From contig JAXHLS010000006.1 in assembly GCA_034522055.1 (NCBI GenBank), positions 62,001 through 126,000 on the forward strand: DNA of 64,000 nucleotides, read 5' to 3'. Shown here piece after piece: positions 51,879-61,728 of this stretch. A program made the translations under genes and the position numbers. Below the pieces are notes generated by a model. That model worked only from the letters and a program-made list of their open reading frames with translations. It was not told where the DNA came from and ran no database searches. How positions within the stretch are numbered: the stretch's first letter is position 1; each line of letters opens with the position of its first letter. Origin of the DNA: Gammaproteobacteria bacterium (GTDB taxonomy: Bacteria > Pseudomonadota > Gammaproteobacteria > JAABTG01).

Positions 51879-52835
51879 ATGACCATGGAGACCAACGCAG
51901 CGATCCTCACCGGGGACCAGGAGGACGGGCCGGTGGCCCGCGGCACCCCGCCACCGCGGGCCGCCCTGCGCCAGGTGCAGCCGGCGGTGGCGGAGGCCGG
52001 GGCCGGGACGCCCGTCGAAGATGACACCAAGCCCCTGTTCGACAGCTTCCTGGAGGCCCTGCCGGGCCTGCCCTGGGACCGCTACCTGGTGCGCATGGCC
52101 GCCATCGTGGGGGCGGTGATTATGTGGCACGTGCTGTCGGTGAACCAGGTATCCGTCATCATTAATTTCGCCAACATCCCCAACCCGGTGGTGGTGAGGA
52201 AACAGTTCTTCTATCTGTTGGGCACGGAGGAGTTCTACCGCCACATCTTCGTGAGCCTGGAACGCATCGTCCTCAGCTTCGGTATCGCCGCCGTGCTGGG
52301 CATCGTCATCGGCATCCTCATGGGCCGCTCCCGGGTTTTCTCGGACATCATGATGCCCTATATCGAAATCCTGCGGCCCATCCCCGCCGTGGCGTGGATT
52401 CCCCTGGCCATCCTCATGCTGCCCACGGAAGAGTCCAGCATCATCTACATCACCACCCTGGGGGCCTTCTTTCCCATCGTGCTCAGCACCCTGCACGGCG
52501 TGGAGCAAAACTCCGAGGTCTACGTGCGGGCGGCCAAGTCCCTGGGGGCGGGGCGCTTCGCCATCCTGTGGCACGTGGTGCTGCCGGGGGCCCTGCCCAG
52601 CATCATGGCCGGCCTCGCCATCGGCATGGGGGTGGCGTGGTTCTCCCTGCTGGCGGGGGAGATCATCAGCGGTCAGTACGGCATCGGCTACTTCACCTGG
52701 AACGCTTACTCCCTGGTGCAGTACGAGCACATCGTCATCGGCATGCTGGTCATCGGTTTCCTCGGCACCCTGTCCACCTGGCTGGTCAAGCAGGCATCGA
52801 AGCCGGCCCTGCGCTGGCAGGAGAGCGAGACATGA
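51879..52835 (+). CDS. ABC transporter permease (TauC/SsuC type)
   Basis: 318 residues. A ~60-residue soluble N-terminus precedes six membrane helices of the BPD_transp_1 fold, with the cytoplasmic EAA-like loop VRAAKSLGAGRFAILWHVVL and PGALPSIMAGLAIGMGVAWF. LRPIPAVAWIPLAILML is typical of sulfonate/nitrate-type permeases. The start codon overlaps the ATPase gene at its 3' end (ATGA). Confidence 0.92.
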   Translation: MTMETNAAILTGDQEDGPVARGTPPPRAALRQVQPAVAEAGAGTPVEDDTKPLFDSFLEALPGLPWDRYLVRMAAIVGAVIMWHVLSVNQVSVIINFANIPNPVVVRKQFFYLLGTEEFYRHIFVSLERIVLSFGIAAVLGIVIGILMGRSRVFSDIMMPYIEILRPIPAVAWIPLAILMLPTEESSIIYITTLGAFFPIVLSTLHGVEQNSEVYVRAAKSLGAGRFAILWHVVLPGALPSIMAGLAIGMGVAWFSLLAGEIISGQYGIGYFTWNAYSLVQYEHIVIGMLVIGFLGTLSTWLVKQASKPALRWQESET

Positions 52836-53716
52836 ACCCCCAGACCCTTACAGAAGAGACTGTGGCCCTGCCGGATGTGGACGAGGCCGAAAAGCTGCCG
52901 CCGCTGGGCGCCACCCATACCAACCGCCTGCGGGCCGAGCAGGGGCGCGTCGATATCGCCGGCGTGACGGTGGACTTCGGCGGCATCGTGGCCGTCAGCG
53001 ACGCCTCCTTGCACATCGAGCCCGGCGAGTTCGTGTGCCTGCTGGGGCCCTCGGGCTGCGGCAAGTCCACCCTCATGAACACCGTGGCGGGTTTCGTCGA
53101 ACCCACCGCCGGTGTCGTCACGGTGGACGGCATCACGGTGGACAGCCCCGGCCTCGACCGCGGCATGGTGTTCCAGCACCACTCCCTGTTTCCCTGGAAG
53201 TCGGTGTGCGACAACGTGGCCTTCGGCCCCCTGATGGCGAATCAGGGCAAGGACCAGGCCCGGGCCACCGCCCGTTCCTTCCTGGAGATGGTGGGCCTGA
53301 GCGCCTACGCCGACAAATACCCCGGCGTGCTCTCGGGGGGCATGAAGCAGCGGGTGGGCATCGCCCGCGCCCTGGCCAACTATCCCAAGGTGCTGCTGAT
53401 GGACGAGCCCTTCGGTGCCCTGGATGCCCAGACCCGCCTGGTGATGCAGGAGAACCTGCTGCAAATCTGGAGCGAGTTCGGCATCACCGTGATCTTCGTC
53501 ACCCACGACATCGACGAGGCCGTGTTCCTGGCGGACCGGGTGGTGGTGATGAGCGCGAGCCCCGGGCGCCTCATCGCGGACATCCCCGTGGAGCTGGAAC
53601 GGCCCCGCAACCTGTCCATGACCAGCGGCGATGTCTACGTGCGCACCAAGCAGCGCTGCATGGAGCTCATCCGTACCGAATCCAAGCGGGCCTTCGAGCA
53701 ACAGCGGGGCGGCTGA
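52832..53716 (+). CDS. ABC transporter ATP-binding protein (TauB/SsuB type)
   Basis: 294 residues. Walker A LLGPSGCGKSTLMNTVAGFV, Q-loop MVFQHHSLFPWKSV, signature VLSGGMKQRVGIARAL, Walker B VLLMDEPFGALDAQTR and H-loop FVTHDIDEAVFLADRV are all intact. A ~40-residue N-terminal extension precedes the domain. Energises import through the adjacent permease. Confidence 0.95.
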   Translation: MNPQTLTEETVALPDVDEAEKLPPLGATHTNRLRAEQGRVDIAGVTVDFGGIVAVSDASLHIEPGEFVCLLGPSGCGKSTLMNTVAGFVEPTAGVVTVDGITVDSPGLDRGMVFQHHSLFPWKSVCDNVAFGPLMANQGKDQARATARSFLEMVGLSAYADKYPGVLSGGMKQRVGIARALANYPKVLLMDEPFGALDAQTRLVMQENLLQIWSEFGITVIFVTHDIDEAVFLADRVVVMSASPGRLIADIPVELERPRNLSMTSGDVYVRTKQRCMELIRTESKRAFEQQRGG

Positions 53717-53768
53717 CGGCCGCCGGCCTTGGGCCGCGGGCCACGGTACACGAACGGAACCACATGTA

Positions 53769-53780
53769 ATGACATGTCAT
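53769..53780. promoter_or_regulatory. candidate GntR operator, site 3
   Basis: ATGACATGTCAT perfect palindrome; the reverse strand reads GTTATGACATGTCAT, aligning with site 2 (GGTTATGACAAGT). It lies 24 bases before the regulator start codon, suggesting autoregulation. Confidence 0.6.
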
Positions 53781-53803
53781 AACGACTCCACGCGAGAGCA
53801 GCC

Positions 53804-54544
53804 ATGAAAGCCACCCTGGGCACCATCGAGAGCGGTTCCACCCAGCCCCTGTATATGCAGATCAAGACCGCCCTGGCCGGGCGCATCATGGACGGCGACT
53901 ACCAGCCCCATGAGCGGCTGCCGTCGGAGAGCGAGCTCATGAAGGTGTTCGGCGTGAGCCGTATCACCGTGCGCCAGGCCCTGCGGGACCTCCACCGCGA
54001 GGGCCTGGTGTTCAGCGTCCAGGGCAAGGGCACCTTCGTGGCCAAGCCCAAGGCAGTGCAGAGCGTGCAGCGGCTCCAGGGCTTCGGCGAATCCATGATG
54101 CCCCAGGGCTACGAGACCTCCACCCGGGTCATCGACCTGCGGGAGACGCGCCCGCCCCAGGACGTGGCGGAGGCCCTGGACATCAAGCGCAGCGACGCGG
54201 TGACGGAACTGAAGCGTGTGCGCCACCTCAACAGCGAGCCCGTATCCATCGACCACAGCTTCTATCCCCAGTCCATCGGGGCGCGGCTGGTGGGCGAGGA
54301 TCTGACCCAGGATGTCTTCCCCCTGCTGGAGAACCGCCTCGGCGTCCAGCTCTCCCACGCCGAGCTCCACATCGAGGCGGTCACCGCGGGGGAGGCAGAG
54401 GCCCGGCTGCTGCGCTGCGAACTGGGGGAGCCCGTCCTCAGCATCCGGCGTGCCGTATTCGACGGCGCCGGCAACCGTGTCGCCTTCGAGATCCTCTCCT
54501 ACCGCGGCGAGTCCTTTCAGTACCACCTCACGGTCTGGCGTTAG
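53804..54544 (+). CDS. GntR-family regulator, HutC subfamily
   Basis: 246 residues. N-terminal winged helix (PLYMQIKTALAGRIMDGDYQ, PSESELMKVFGVSRITVRQA, LRDLHREGLVFSVQGKGTFV) and C-terminal UTRA effector domain (SVQRLQGFGESMMPQGYETS, EPVSIDHSFYPQSIGARLVG, VAFEILSYRGESFQYHLTVW). Likely a repressor relieved by the imported compound or its product. It lies 87 bases after the ATPase gene and 33 before the flavoprotein gene, all co-oriented. Confidence 0.93.
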   Translation: MKATLGTIESGSTQPLYMQIKTALAGRIMDGDYQPHERLPSESELMKVFGVSRITVRQALRDLHREGLVFSVQGKGTFVAKPKAVQSVQRLQGFGESMMPQGYETSTRVIDLRETRPPQDVAEALDIKRSDAVTELKRVRHLNSEPVSIDHSFYPQSIGARLVGEDLTQDVFPLLENRLGVQLSHAELHIEAVTAGEAEARLLRCELGEPVLSIRRAVFDGAGNRVAFEILSYRGESFQYHLTVWR

Positions 54545-54577
54545 CCGTCAACCCTACAAAGCCTCAAGGAGGTTCCC

Positions 54578-56323
54578 ATGCCAAGCAACAGTAAAGATAT
54601 CGAGACCATGGAAGTGGACGTGCTCGTCATTGGCGGCGGCACCGCCGGTCCCATGGCCGCCGTGCGCGCCAAACAGGCCGATCCCAAGCTGCGGGTGGCG
54701 GTGCTGGAGAAGGCCAACGTCAAGCGCAGCGGCGCCATCAGCATGGGCATGGACGGCCTCAACAACGCCGTCATCCCCGGCCACGCCACCCCCGAGCAGT
54801 ACGTCAAGGAGATCACCATCGCCAACGACGGCATCGTCAACCAGAAGACGGTGATGGCCTACGCCACCCGCAGCTACGACATGATCAACCAGCTCGACGA
54901 GTGGGGGGTCAAGTTCGAGAAGGACGAGACCGGGGAGTACAACGTCAAGAAGGTGCACCACATGGGCACCTATGTGCTGCCCATGCCCGAAGGGCACCAC
55001 ATGAAGAAGATCCTCTATCGCCAGCTGCGTCGCCACCGCATCCAGGTGATCAACCGCTACATGGCGACGCGCCTGTTCAACGGCGCCGACGGGCGCATCG
55101 CCGGGGCCATGCTGCTCAATACGCGCACCGCCGAGACGGCCGTCATCCGCGCCAAGACCGTCATCCTCTGCACCGGGGCCGCCGGGCGCCTCGGCCTGCC
55201 GGCCTCGGGTTATCTCTTCGGCACCTACGAGAACCCCACCAATGCCGGCGATGGCTACAGCTTCGCCTATCACGCCGGGGCCGAGCTCTCCGGCCTCGAG
55301 TGCTACCAGATCAATCCCCTCATCAAGGACTACAACGGCCCCGCCTGCGCCTACGTCACCGGCCCCATGGGGGGCTACACGGCCAACGCCACGGGCGAGC
55401 GCTTCATCGAATGCGACTACTGGAGCGGCCAGATGATGTGGGAGTTCCATCGCGAGCTGGAGGGCGGCAAGGGGCCGGTGTTTCTCAAGCTGGACCACCT
55501 GGCCGATGAGACGGTGGCGGAGATCGAGGAGATCCTCCACTCCAACGAACGCCCCAGCCGCGGCCGCTTCCACGAGCAGCGCAGCACTAACTACCGGGAG
55601 AAGATGGTGGAGATGCACATCTCCGAGATCGGCTTCTGCAGCGGCCACAGCGCCTCGGGGATCTGGACCGACGAGCATGCCCGCACCACGGTGCCGGGCC
55701 TCTACGCCGCCGGCGACGTCGGCTCGGTGCCCCACAACTACATGCTCGGGGCCTTCGTCTACGGTGCCCTGGCGGGGGAGGACGCCGCCGCCTACTGTGC
55801 CGACCATGAAATGCCCGCCATCGCCCTCGGGGACATCGCCCGGGAGCAGGAACGGATACTGGCCCCCCTGGAGCGCCAGGACGGCATCCCGCCCCATCAG
55901 ATCGAGTACAAGCTGCGGCGCTTCGTCAACGACTACCTGCAGCCCCCCAAGGTCACCCGCAAGATGGAGATCGGCCAGGAGCGCTTCGATGAGATCCGCG
56001 CCGATCTCCAGCACATGAGGGCCGCCGACGGCCACGAGCTCATGCGCGCCAACGAGCTGCAGTTCATTCTCGATTGCGCCGACATGGCGGCCGCCGCCTC
56101 CCTCTACCGCACCGAGAGCCGCTGGGGCCTCTACCACCATCGAGTGGATCACCCGGACACCGACAACGACAACTGGTTCGTGCACGTCCAGACCCGGAAG
56201 GGGGAGGACGGCATGCCCGTCAATTTCAAGCGCGACATCGACCCCTACGTGGTCGAGCTGGACGACGAAGAAAAGGTGGCCTACCAGCAGCTGCGGGTAG
56301 GCTCCGGTCAGGCCACTTCCTGA
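54578..56323 (+). CDS. AprA-like / fumarate reductase-type flavoprotein
   Basis: 581 residues. FAD-binding VDVLVIGGGTAGPMAAVRAK, then EKANVKRSGAISMGMDGLNN, which matches the adenylylsulfate reductase alpha (AprA) pattern closely, KTVILCTGAAGRLGLPASGY, and TVPGLYAAGDVGSVPHNYML. C-terminal helical domain with SRWGLYHHRVDHPDTDNDNW. It is shorter than AprA (about 610-670), and sat, aprM or qmo genes are absent, so APS is unlikely to be the substrate. With the next gene it should form a soluble flavo/iron-sulfur heterodimer. AAGGAGG 6 bases before the ATG. Confidence 0.85.
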   Translation: MPSNSKDIETMEVDVLVIGGGTAGPMAAVRAKQADPKLRVAVLEKANVKRSGAISMGMDGLNNAVIPGHATPEQYVKEITIANDGIVNQKTVMAYATRSYDMINQLDEWGVKFEKDETGEYNVKKVHHMGTYVLPMPEGHHMKKILYRQLRRHRIQVINRYMATRLFNGADGRIAGAMLLNTRTAETAVIRAKTVILCTGAAGRLGLPASGYLFGTYENPTNAGDGYSFAYHAGAELSGLECYQINPLIKDYNGPACAYVTGPMGGYTANATGERFIECDYWSGQMMWEFHRELEGGKGPVFLKLDHLADETVAEIEEILHSNERPSRGRFHEQRSTNYREKMVEMHISEIGFCSGHSASGIWTDEHARTTVPGLYAAGDVGSVPHNYMLGAFVYGALAGEDAAAYCADHEMPAIALGDIAREQERILAPLERQDGIPPHQIEYKLRRFVNDYLQPPKVTRKMEIGQERFDEIRADLQHMRAADGHELMRANELQFILDCADMAAAASLYRTESRWGLYHHRVDHPDTDNDNWFVHVQTRKGEDGMPVNFKRDIDPYVVELDDEEKVAYQQLRVGSGQATS

Positions 56324-56334
56324 GGAGATTCACC

Positions 56335-56568
56335 ATGCCACTGGCAAGCTTGAGCAACAGCGTTCCCGTAACGGTGAACGAAGAGGCGTGCATCGCCGAC
56401 AAGGGATGCACGGTGTGTGTGGACGTGTGTCCCCTGGACGTGCTGTTCATCGACAAGGAGCGGGGCACCGCCTTCATGAAGTACGACGAGTGCTGGTACT
56501 GCCTGCCGTGCGAGAAGGACTGCCCCACCAACGCCATCACCGTCAGCATTCCTTATCTGCTGCGCTAG
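56335..56568 (+). CDS. AprB-like dicluster 4Fe-4S ferredoxin subunit
   Basis: 77 residues with eight or more cysteines in two clusters: CIADKGCTVCVDVCPLDVLF and DECWYCLPCEKDCPTNAITV. The order and the DECWYCxxC...NAITVxxPY pattern resemble the N-terminal half of AprB, but the AprB C-terminal tail that wraps AprA is missing. It starts 11 bases after the flavoprotein gene and probably passes electrons to or from its FAD. Confidence 0.88.
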   Translation: MPLASLSNSVPVTVNEEACIADKGCTVCVDVCPLDVLFIDKERGTAFMKYDECWYCLPCEKDCPTNAITVSIPYLLR

Positions 56569-56606
56569 GCCCACAAGCAACACCGAGGACTGGAGGGTCC
56601 AGAACA

Positions 56607-57569
56607 ATGACACTGACATTCGACGAAGCACCGGACCTGGAGGACATCCGCGAGCGCTATGGCAGCGCCGACGCCGCCGTGCGGCGGGTGGCCATCATGG
56701 ACCTCATCGATGCCGGCGAGGACGAGGAGGGCATCGCCCTGGCGGTGAGCGCACTGTCCGATGCCGACCACAGCGTGCGTGCCGAGGCCGCCATGGTGCT
56801 GAACGAGTTCCAGGGCGAGGCGGTCATCGCCGCCTTGCTGGAGGCCCTGGGGGACGAGGATGCGGGGGTGCGCGAGGCCGCCGCCGAGAGCCTGGCGGAG
56901 AACAAGGACCCGGCGGCCGGGCCCGCCATCCTCGCGCGTCTGGACCACCCCGATGCCTTCATCAAGGCCGCCTGCCTGCGGGCCCTGCGTGACCTCAGGC
57001 TGCCCGAGGGCCAGGGCGCGGGGCTGGCGGGCCTCGGCCACGAGGACCCGGCGGTGCGCCGGGAGGCGGTGGGGGTGCTGGCCTACCTGCGCAGCGACGA
57101 AGTGCTGCTGGCCCTCATGGATGCCGCCCGCAACGACCCGGACCCCCACGTGCGCCGGGTAGGGGTGGGCTCCCTCATCTACAGCCGCACCGGTCAGGCC
57201 GCCCAGGCGGTGGTGCACGCCCTGACGGACGACAACTGGCAGGTGCGGGAGGAGGCCGCCTTCATCGCCGGCAAGGTGGGAGACGTAGCGGCGGTGCCGG
57301 CCCTCGTGGAGGCCATGGGCGACGACTACTGGCAGGTGCGGGTCAAGGCCGCCGCCAGCCTGGGGGTGTTGAAGGACCCGGCCGCGGTGCCGGTGCTGGG
57401 CCAGGCCCTGTCCTTCAACATCAGCAACCTGCGCAAGGAGGCTGCCGCCGCCCTAGGCGAGATCGCCAGCGAGGACGCACGTCCCTTCCTGGAGGCCGCC
57501 AGCAAGGACGTGGACCCGGACGTGCGCAAGGTGGCGCGCTGGGCCATCGGCCGCATCGACGCCGCCTGA
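56607..57569 (+). CDS. HEAT-repeat (PBS-lyase-like) protein
   Basis: 320 residues, about nine HEAT-like repeats of ~31 residues; typical units are [20 protein letters not shown] and [20 protein letters not shown]. No catalytic motif. Such all-helical scaffolds often chaperone or dock redox partners; placed between two ferredoxin genes (38 and 10 bases away), a role in assembling the flavoprotein complex is a reasonable inference. Confidence 0.88.
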   Translation: MTLTFDEAPDLEDIRERYGSADAAVRRVAIMDLIDAGEDEEGIALAVSALSDADHSVRAEAAMVLNEFQGEAVIAALLEALGDEDAGVREAAAESLAENKDPAAGPAILARLDHPDAFIKAACLRALRDLRLPEGQGAGLAGLGHEDPAVRREAVGVLAYLRSDEVLLALMDAARNDPDPHVRRVGVGSLIYSRTGQAAQAVVHALTDDNWQVREEAAFIAGKVGDVAAVPALVEAMGDDYWQVRVKAAASLGVLKDPAAVPVLGQALSFNISNLRKEAAAALGEIASEDARPFLEAASKDVDPDVRKVARWAIGRIDAA

Positions 57570-57579
57570 GGAGACCGCC

Positions 57580-57906
57580 ATGACCTATGTAGTGGGAGAG
57601 AACTGTATCCGTTGCAAGTACACCGACTGCGTGGAGGTGTGCCCGGTGGACGACTGTTTCCGGGAAGGGGAGAACTTCCTGGTCATCGATCCGGAGACCT
57701 GCATCGACTGCTCCCTGTGCGTGCCCGAGTGTCCGGTGGAGGCCATCTATGCCCTGGACGACGTGCCGCCCGGGCAGGAGGCCTTCATCGCCCTCAACGC
57801 CGAACTGGCGCGCTCGTGGCCGGGGATCAGCGCCGCCGGCGACCCCCTGCCGGACGCCGAGACGTGGGCGGACGTGCCGGACAAGCTCCAGTACCTGGCG
57901 CGCTGA
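57580..57906 (+). CDS. fdxA: FdxA-like 7Fe ferredoxin
   Basis: 108 residues. [19 protein letters not shown] and [20 protein letters not shown] follow the FdxA 3Fe-4S plus 4Fe-4S arrangement, then the usual helical C-terminus ([15 protein letters not shown]). An extra residue appears in CPVDDC compared with the usual CPVDC. Likely electron carrier between the flavoprotein and Rnf. Starts 10 bases after the HEAT gene; rnfA starts 77 bases later. Confidence 0.9.
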   Translation: MTYVVGENCIRCKYTDCVEVCPVDDCFREGENFLVIDPETCIDCSLCVPECPVEAIYALDDVPPGQEAFIALNAELARSWPGISAAGDPLPDAETWADVPDKLQYLAR

Positions 57907-57982
57907 TGGCACCGGTACGCCGCTTTATGGGCGGGGCCCCGGCGCCTGGAACGGCCCGGGGCCATGTCGCAGGAGGGCCGTC

Positions 57983-58558
57983 GTGGCGGAATACCTGACC
58001 CTGCTGTTCGGCACCATCTTCGTCAATAACCTGGTGCTGTCCCGCTTCCTCGGCCTGTGTCCCTTCATGGGGGTGTCGAAGAAGACCGAGACGGCCCTGG
58101 CCATGGGCATGGCCACGGCCTTCGTGCTGACCCTGTCGTCGGTCACCAGCTACCTGGCCAGCACCTACCTGCTGGTGCCCCTGGGGCTCGAGTATCTCAA
58201 GACCGTGGTGTTCATCCTGCTTATCGCGGTGGTGGTGCAGTTCACCGAGATGGTGCTGCACAGGACCAGTCCATTGCTCTACAACGTGCTCGGTATCTAC
58301 CTGCCCCTCATCACCACCAACTGCGCGGTGCTCGGGGTGGCCCTGCTCAACGTGCAGCAGGGCCACGACTTCGTGGCCTCGGCCCTCTACGGTTTCGGCG
58401 GCGCCGTGGGTTTCACCCTCGTCATGGTGTTGTTCGCCTCCATCCGCGAGCGCCTCGAGGTGGGGGATGTCCTCCCTTCCTTCCGCGGCGCCCCCATCGC
58501 CCTGGTGACCGCCGGCTTTATGTCGGTGGCCTTCATGGGCTTCGCCGGCATGGCCTGA
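57983..58558 (+). CDS. rnfA: Rnf complex subunit A
   Basis: 191 residues, six membrane helices. [20 protein letters not shown] and [18 protein letters not shown] carry the two conserved Cys that bind the membrane-embedded [2Fe-2S] cluster with RnfE. The GTG start has AGGAGGG upstream. First gene of rnfABCDGE. Confidence 0.95.
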   Translation: MAEYLTLLFGTIFVNNLVLSRFLGLCPFMGVSKKTETALAMGMATAFVLTLSSVTSYLASTYLLVPLGLEYLKTVVFILLIAVVVQFTEMVLHRTSPLLYNVLGIYLPLITTNCAVLGVALLNVQQGHDFVASALYGFGGAVGFTLVMVLFASIRERLEVGDVLPSFRGAPIALVTAGFMSVAFMGFAGMA

Positions 58559-58565
58559 GGCCGCC

Positions 58566-59135
58566 ATGGAAGCCGTAACCCTCCTCACCCTGCTGGCCCT
58601 GGTGTTCGGCCTCGGCCTCGGCATCGCCGCCATCCGCCTGCGGGTGGAGCAGGACCCGGTAGTGGACCGAGTCGACGCCATCCTGCCCCAGACCCAGTGC
58701 GGCCAGTGCGGCTACCCCGGCTGCCGACCCTACGCCGAGGCCCTGGCGGCGGGGGAGGCGGACATCAACCAGTGCCCGCCGGGAGGGGATGCCGGCATGC
58801 GCGCCCTGGCGGACCTCCTGGGCAAGGATCCCAAGCCCCTGGCGGGCGCCGACGGCGAGGTGGGGGCCGCCGATCCGGTGCCCATGGTGGCGGTGGTGGA
58901 CGAGAGCACCTGCATCGGTTGCACCAAGTGCCTGCAGGTCTGCCCGGTGGATGCCATCGTCGGGGCACCCAAGCACAAGCACACCATCATCGAGGCTTAC
59001 TGCACCGGCTGTGAGCTGTGCCTGCCGCCCCTGTGCCCGGTACCGGAATGCATCGTCATGGTGGCGGTGGCGCCCACGGCGGCCACCTTCAAGTGGTCCT
59101 ACCCCCTGACGGCGGCGGGGGGGCGGGTGGCATGA
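58566..59135 (+). CDS. rnfB: Rnf complex iron-sulfur subunit B
   Basis: 189 residues. N-terminal membrane helix, Fe-S domain [18 protein letters not shown], then two ferredoxin motifs: [18 protein letters not shown], which is canonical, and [20 protein letters not shown], which has one extra residue in each of two spacings compared with the usual CxxCxxCxxxCPxxC. It accepts electrons from ferredoxin. Overlaps rnfC by 4 bases. Confidence 0.95.
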   Translation: MEAVTLLTLLALVFGLGLGIAAIRLRVEQDPVVDRVDAILPQTQCGQCGYPGCRPYAEALAAGEADINQCPPGGDAGMRALADLLGKDPKPLAGADGEVGAADPVPMVAVVDESTCIGCTKCLQVCPVDAIVGAPKHKHTIIEAYCTGCELCLPPLCPVPECIVMVAVAPTAATFKWSYPLTAAGGRVA

Positions 59136-60667
59136 AGGGCTTGTGGCGCTTCCCCGGCGGCCTGCGGCTGGCCGGTGCCAAGGGGTCGTCCGGCGACGGC
59201 CCCATCCTGCCCCTGGCCCCGCCGCCCCGGGTCTATCTGCCCCTGCGCCAGCATGTCGGGGCCCCCGCCCGGCCGGTGGTGGAGGTGGGGCAGGCGGTGG
59301 CCCGGGGGGAGTTGGTGGCGGAGGCCGGCGCCTTCGTGAGCGCCGCGGTTCACGCATCCATCGCCGGCCGGGTGGTGGAGATCGGCGACCACGAGCTGCC
59401 CCATCCCCCGGGGGTGGCCGAAACCTGCGTGGTCATCGCGGGGGAGGGCGGGGAGGAGGAGGCCAGAGCGGAGGTGCCCCTGGATCCGGACGAGGCCACT
59501 GTAGAGACCCTGCGGGAACGGGTGCGGGCGGCGGGCATCGTCGGTCTCGGCGGGGCCGCCTTCCCCTCGGCGGCCAAGCTCAAGCCGTCCCGTCCCATCC
59601 ACACTCTGGTTATCAACGGCGTGGAGTGCGAGCCCTATATCACCTGCGACGACGCCCTCATGCGCCACCGTCCCGAGGCGGTGATCCGGGGCGCCCTGGT
59701 GCTGCTGCGGCTGGTGGCGGCTGAACGCTGCCTGGTGGCGGTGGAGGACAACAAGCCCGCCGCCGCCGCCGCCCTGCGGGAGGCCGTGGCGGCGCTGGCC
59801 GCGCGGTCCCCCGAACCCGTGCCGGATATTGCGGTGGTGGAGGTGCCCACGCGCTTCCCGGCCGGCGGCGAGAAGCAGCTGGTGTGGACCCTTACGGGCC
59901 GCGCCGTGCCCCGCGGCGGCCTGCCCTACGAGGTGGGGGTGGTGTGTCTGAACGCCGGCACCACGGCGGCGGTGGACGCCGCCGTCCACGACGGCCGGCC
60001 CCTGGTGTCCCGCGTCGTCACCGTGACCGGCCCTGGCATCCGCCGGCCGGGTAACTTCGAGGTGCCCCTGGGCACCCCGGTGCGGCATCTGCTGGAGGCC
60101 GCCGGGGGTACCACGGCGAAGGCGGTGGAGCTGGTGATGGGGGGCCCCATGATGGGGCGCCGGCTGGAGACCGCGGACACCATGGTGGTGAAGGGCACCA
60201 ACTGTATCCTGGTGACACCGCGCCCGGATATCGCCCCGCCCCGGGTCATGCCCTGCATCCGCTGCGGCCGATGCGCCGCCGCCTGCCCCATGAACCTGCT
60301 GCCCCAGCAGCTCTACTGGCATGCCCGCGGGCGCACCTTCGACAAGCTCGAGCCTTACGGCCTGAAGGACTGCATCGAGTGCGGCTGCTGCGCGGTGGTG
60401 TGTCCCTCCCATATCCCCCTGGTGTCCTTCTTCCGCTACGCCAAGACGGAGCTGGCGGACCGGGAGCGCCGGCGCCACCGGGCGGAGGAGTCGCGGGCCC
60501 GCACCGACGCCCGCAACGCCCGCCTGGAACAGCAGCGCCAGGAGCGGGAGGCGCGCAAGGCCGCCCGCAAGGCGGCCCGCGCCCGCCCCCGATCGGCGCC
60601 AGCCAGTGACGAGGCAGTGGAAGACACCGACGCGGCACCGCCGCGGGCCGCGGGCGGTGCGTCATGA
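59132..60667 (+). CDS. rnfC: Rnf complex NADH-binding subunit C
   Basis: 511 residues. N-terminal RnfC barrel ([20 protein letters not shown]), NADH/FMN-binding Rossmann region ([39 protein letters not shown]) and two 4Fe-4S motifs [12 protein letters not shown] and [14 protein letters not shown]-terminal Arg/Ala-rich tail of about 80 residues ([20 protein letters not shown]). It is the NAD(H) site of the complex. Overlaps rnfD by 4 bases. Confidence 0.95.
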   Translation: MKGLWRFPGGLRLAGAKGSSGDGPILPLAPPPRVYLPLRQHVGAPARPVVEVGQAVARGELVAEAGAFVSAAVHASIAGRVVEIGDHELPHPPGVAETCVVIAGEGGEEEARAEVPLDPDEATVETLRERVRAAGIVGLGGAAFPSAAKLKPSRPIHTLVINGVECEPYITCDDALMRHRPEAVIRGALVLLRLVAAERCLVAVEDNKPAAAAALREAVAALAARSPEPVPDIAVVEVPTRFPAGGEKQLVWTLTGRAVPRGGLPYEVGVVCLNAGTTAAVDAAVHDGRPLVSRVVTVTGPGIRRPGNFEVPLGTPVRHLLEAAGGTTAKAVELVMGGPMMGRRLETADTMVVKGTNCILVTPRPDIAPPRVMPCIRCGRCAAACPMNLLPQQLYWHARGRTFDKLEPYGLKDCIECGCCAVVCPSHIPLVSFFRYAKTELADRERRRHRAEESRARTDARNARLEQQRQEREARKAARKAARARPRSAPASDEAVEDTDAAPPRAAGGAS

Positions 60668-61728
60668 AGGCGCACGATCCCCTGCGCGTGGATGCGGCGG
60701 GCGCGCCCTATATCACCCCGGCCCCCGGGGTGGGGCGGGTGATGGTGCTGGTGGTGGCGGCCCTTGTGCCCGGCATCGCCGCCCACGTGGCCCTGTTCGG
60801 CTGGGGACTGCTGGTGAACATCACCCTGGCGGTGGCCGCGGCCCTGGTCTTCGAGGCCCTCATGCTGGCCATCCGCGGGCGCCCGGTGGTGTCCTTCCTG
60901 GCCGACGGCAGCGCCGTGGTCACCGCCGTCCTGCTGGCCCTGTGCCTGCCCCCCATGGCGCCGTGGTGGCTGCCCGTGACCGGCGCCTTCATCGCCATCG
61001 TCGGGGCCAAGCAGTTGTACGGGGGACTCGGCTACAATCCCTTCAATCCGGCCATGGCGGGCTATGCGGTGCTGCTCATCGCCTTCCCCCTGGAACTCAG
61101 CACCCGGACCCTGCCCCTGGCGCTGCAGCAGGCGCCGCCCGACCTCGCTGCCACCATCGCCTACAGCCTCGGCGGGGGCGGCGCCGCCGGCCTCGATGCC
61201 ATGACGGCGGCGACACCCCTGGACCGCCTGCGCACCGGCGTGGGGCTGGGGCAGGCCATGGCGGAGATCCGCGCCGCACCCGTGTTCGGGGCCCTGGCGG
61301 GCCGGGGCATGGAGTGGGTGAACCTGGCCTTCCTGGCGGGCGGCGTGGTGCTGGTGGCGCTGCGCATCATCAGCTGGCACATCCCGGTGAGCATGCTGGC
61401 GACCCTCGCCGCCGTCGCCGGCATCGCCCACCTGGCGGGGCCGGAGCACTACGCCGATCCCCTGTTCCATCTCCTCGGCGGGGCCACCATGCTGGGGGCC
61501 TTCTTCATCGCCACGGATCCCGTCACCGCGGCCACCACCCCGGCCGGCAAGCTGGTCTACGGCGCCGGCATCGGTCTGCTCATCTACGCTATCCGCGCCT
61601 GGGGCGGCTATCCCGACGGTGTGGCCTTCGCCGTGCTTCTCATGGGCCTCACGGTGCCCCTGCTGGATACCTACCTGCGGCCACGGATCTTCGGCGCCCG
61701 GCGCGCCCGGGTGCGGGATGGTTCCTGA
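60664..61728 (+). CDS. rnfD: Rnf complex subunit D
   Basis: 354 residues, multiple membrane helices, NqrB/RnfD family. GLGYNPFNPAMAGYAVLLIA and HLLGGATMLGAFFIATDPVT contain the conserved NPFNPA and the region around the covalently bound FMN threonine. Part of the ion-translocating membrane core. Overlaps rnfG by 11 bases. Confidence 0.95.
   Translation: MKAHDPLRVDAAGAPYITPAPGVGRVMVLVVAALVPGIAAHVALFGWGLLVNITLAVAAALVFEALMLAIRGRPVVSFLADGSAVVTAVLLALCLPPMAPWWLPVTGAFIAIVGAKQLYGGLGYNPFNPAMAGYAVLLIAFPLELSTRTLPLALQQAPPDLAATIAYSLGGGGAAGLDAMTAATPLDRLRTGVGLGQAMAEIRAAPVFGALAGRGMEWVNLAFLAGGVVLVALRIISWHIPVSMLATLAAVAGIAHLAGPEHYADPLFHLLGGATMLGAFFIATDPVTAATTPAGKLVYGAGIGLLIYAIRAWGGYPDGVAFAVLLMGLTVPLLDTYLRPRIFGARRARVRDGS

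Noticed and set aside
54554-56185. 543-residue minus-strand frame
   Set aside because: Antisense to the flavoprotein gene; low-complexity Val/His/Gly composition.
54578-56568. Dissimilatory APS reductase (aprBA)
   Set aside because: The flavoprotein is short, the ferredoxin lacks the AprB tail, gene order is A then B, and no sat, aprM or qmo genes are nearby; only AprAB-like is supported.
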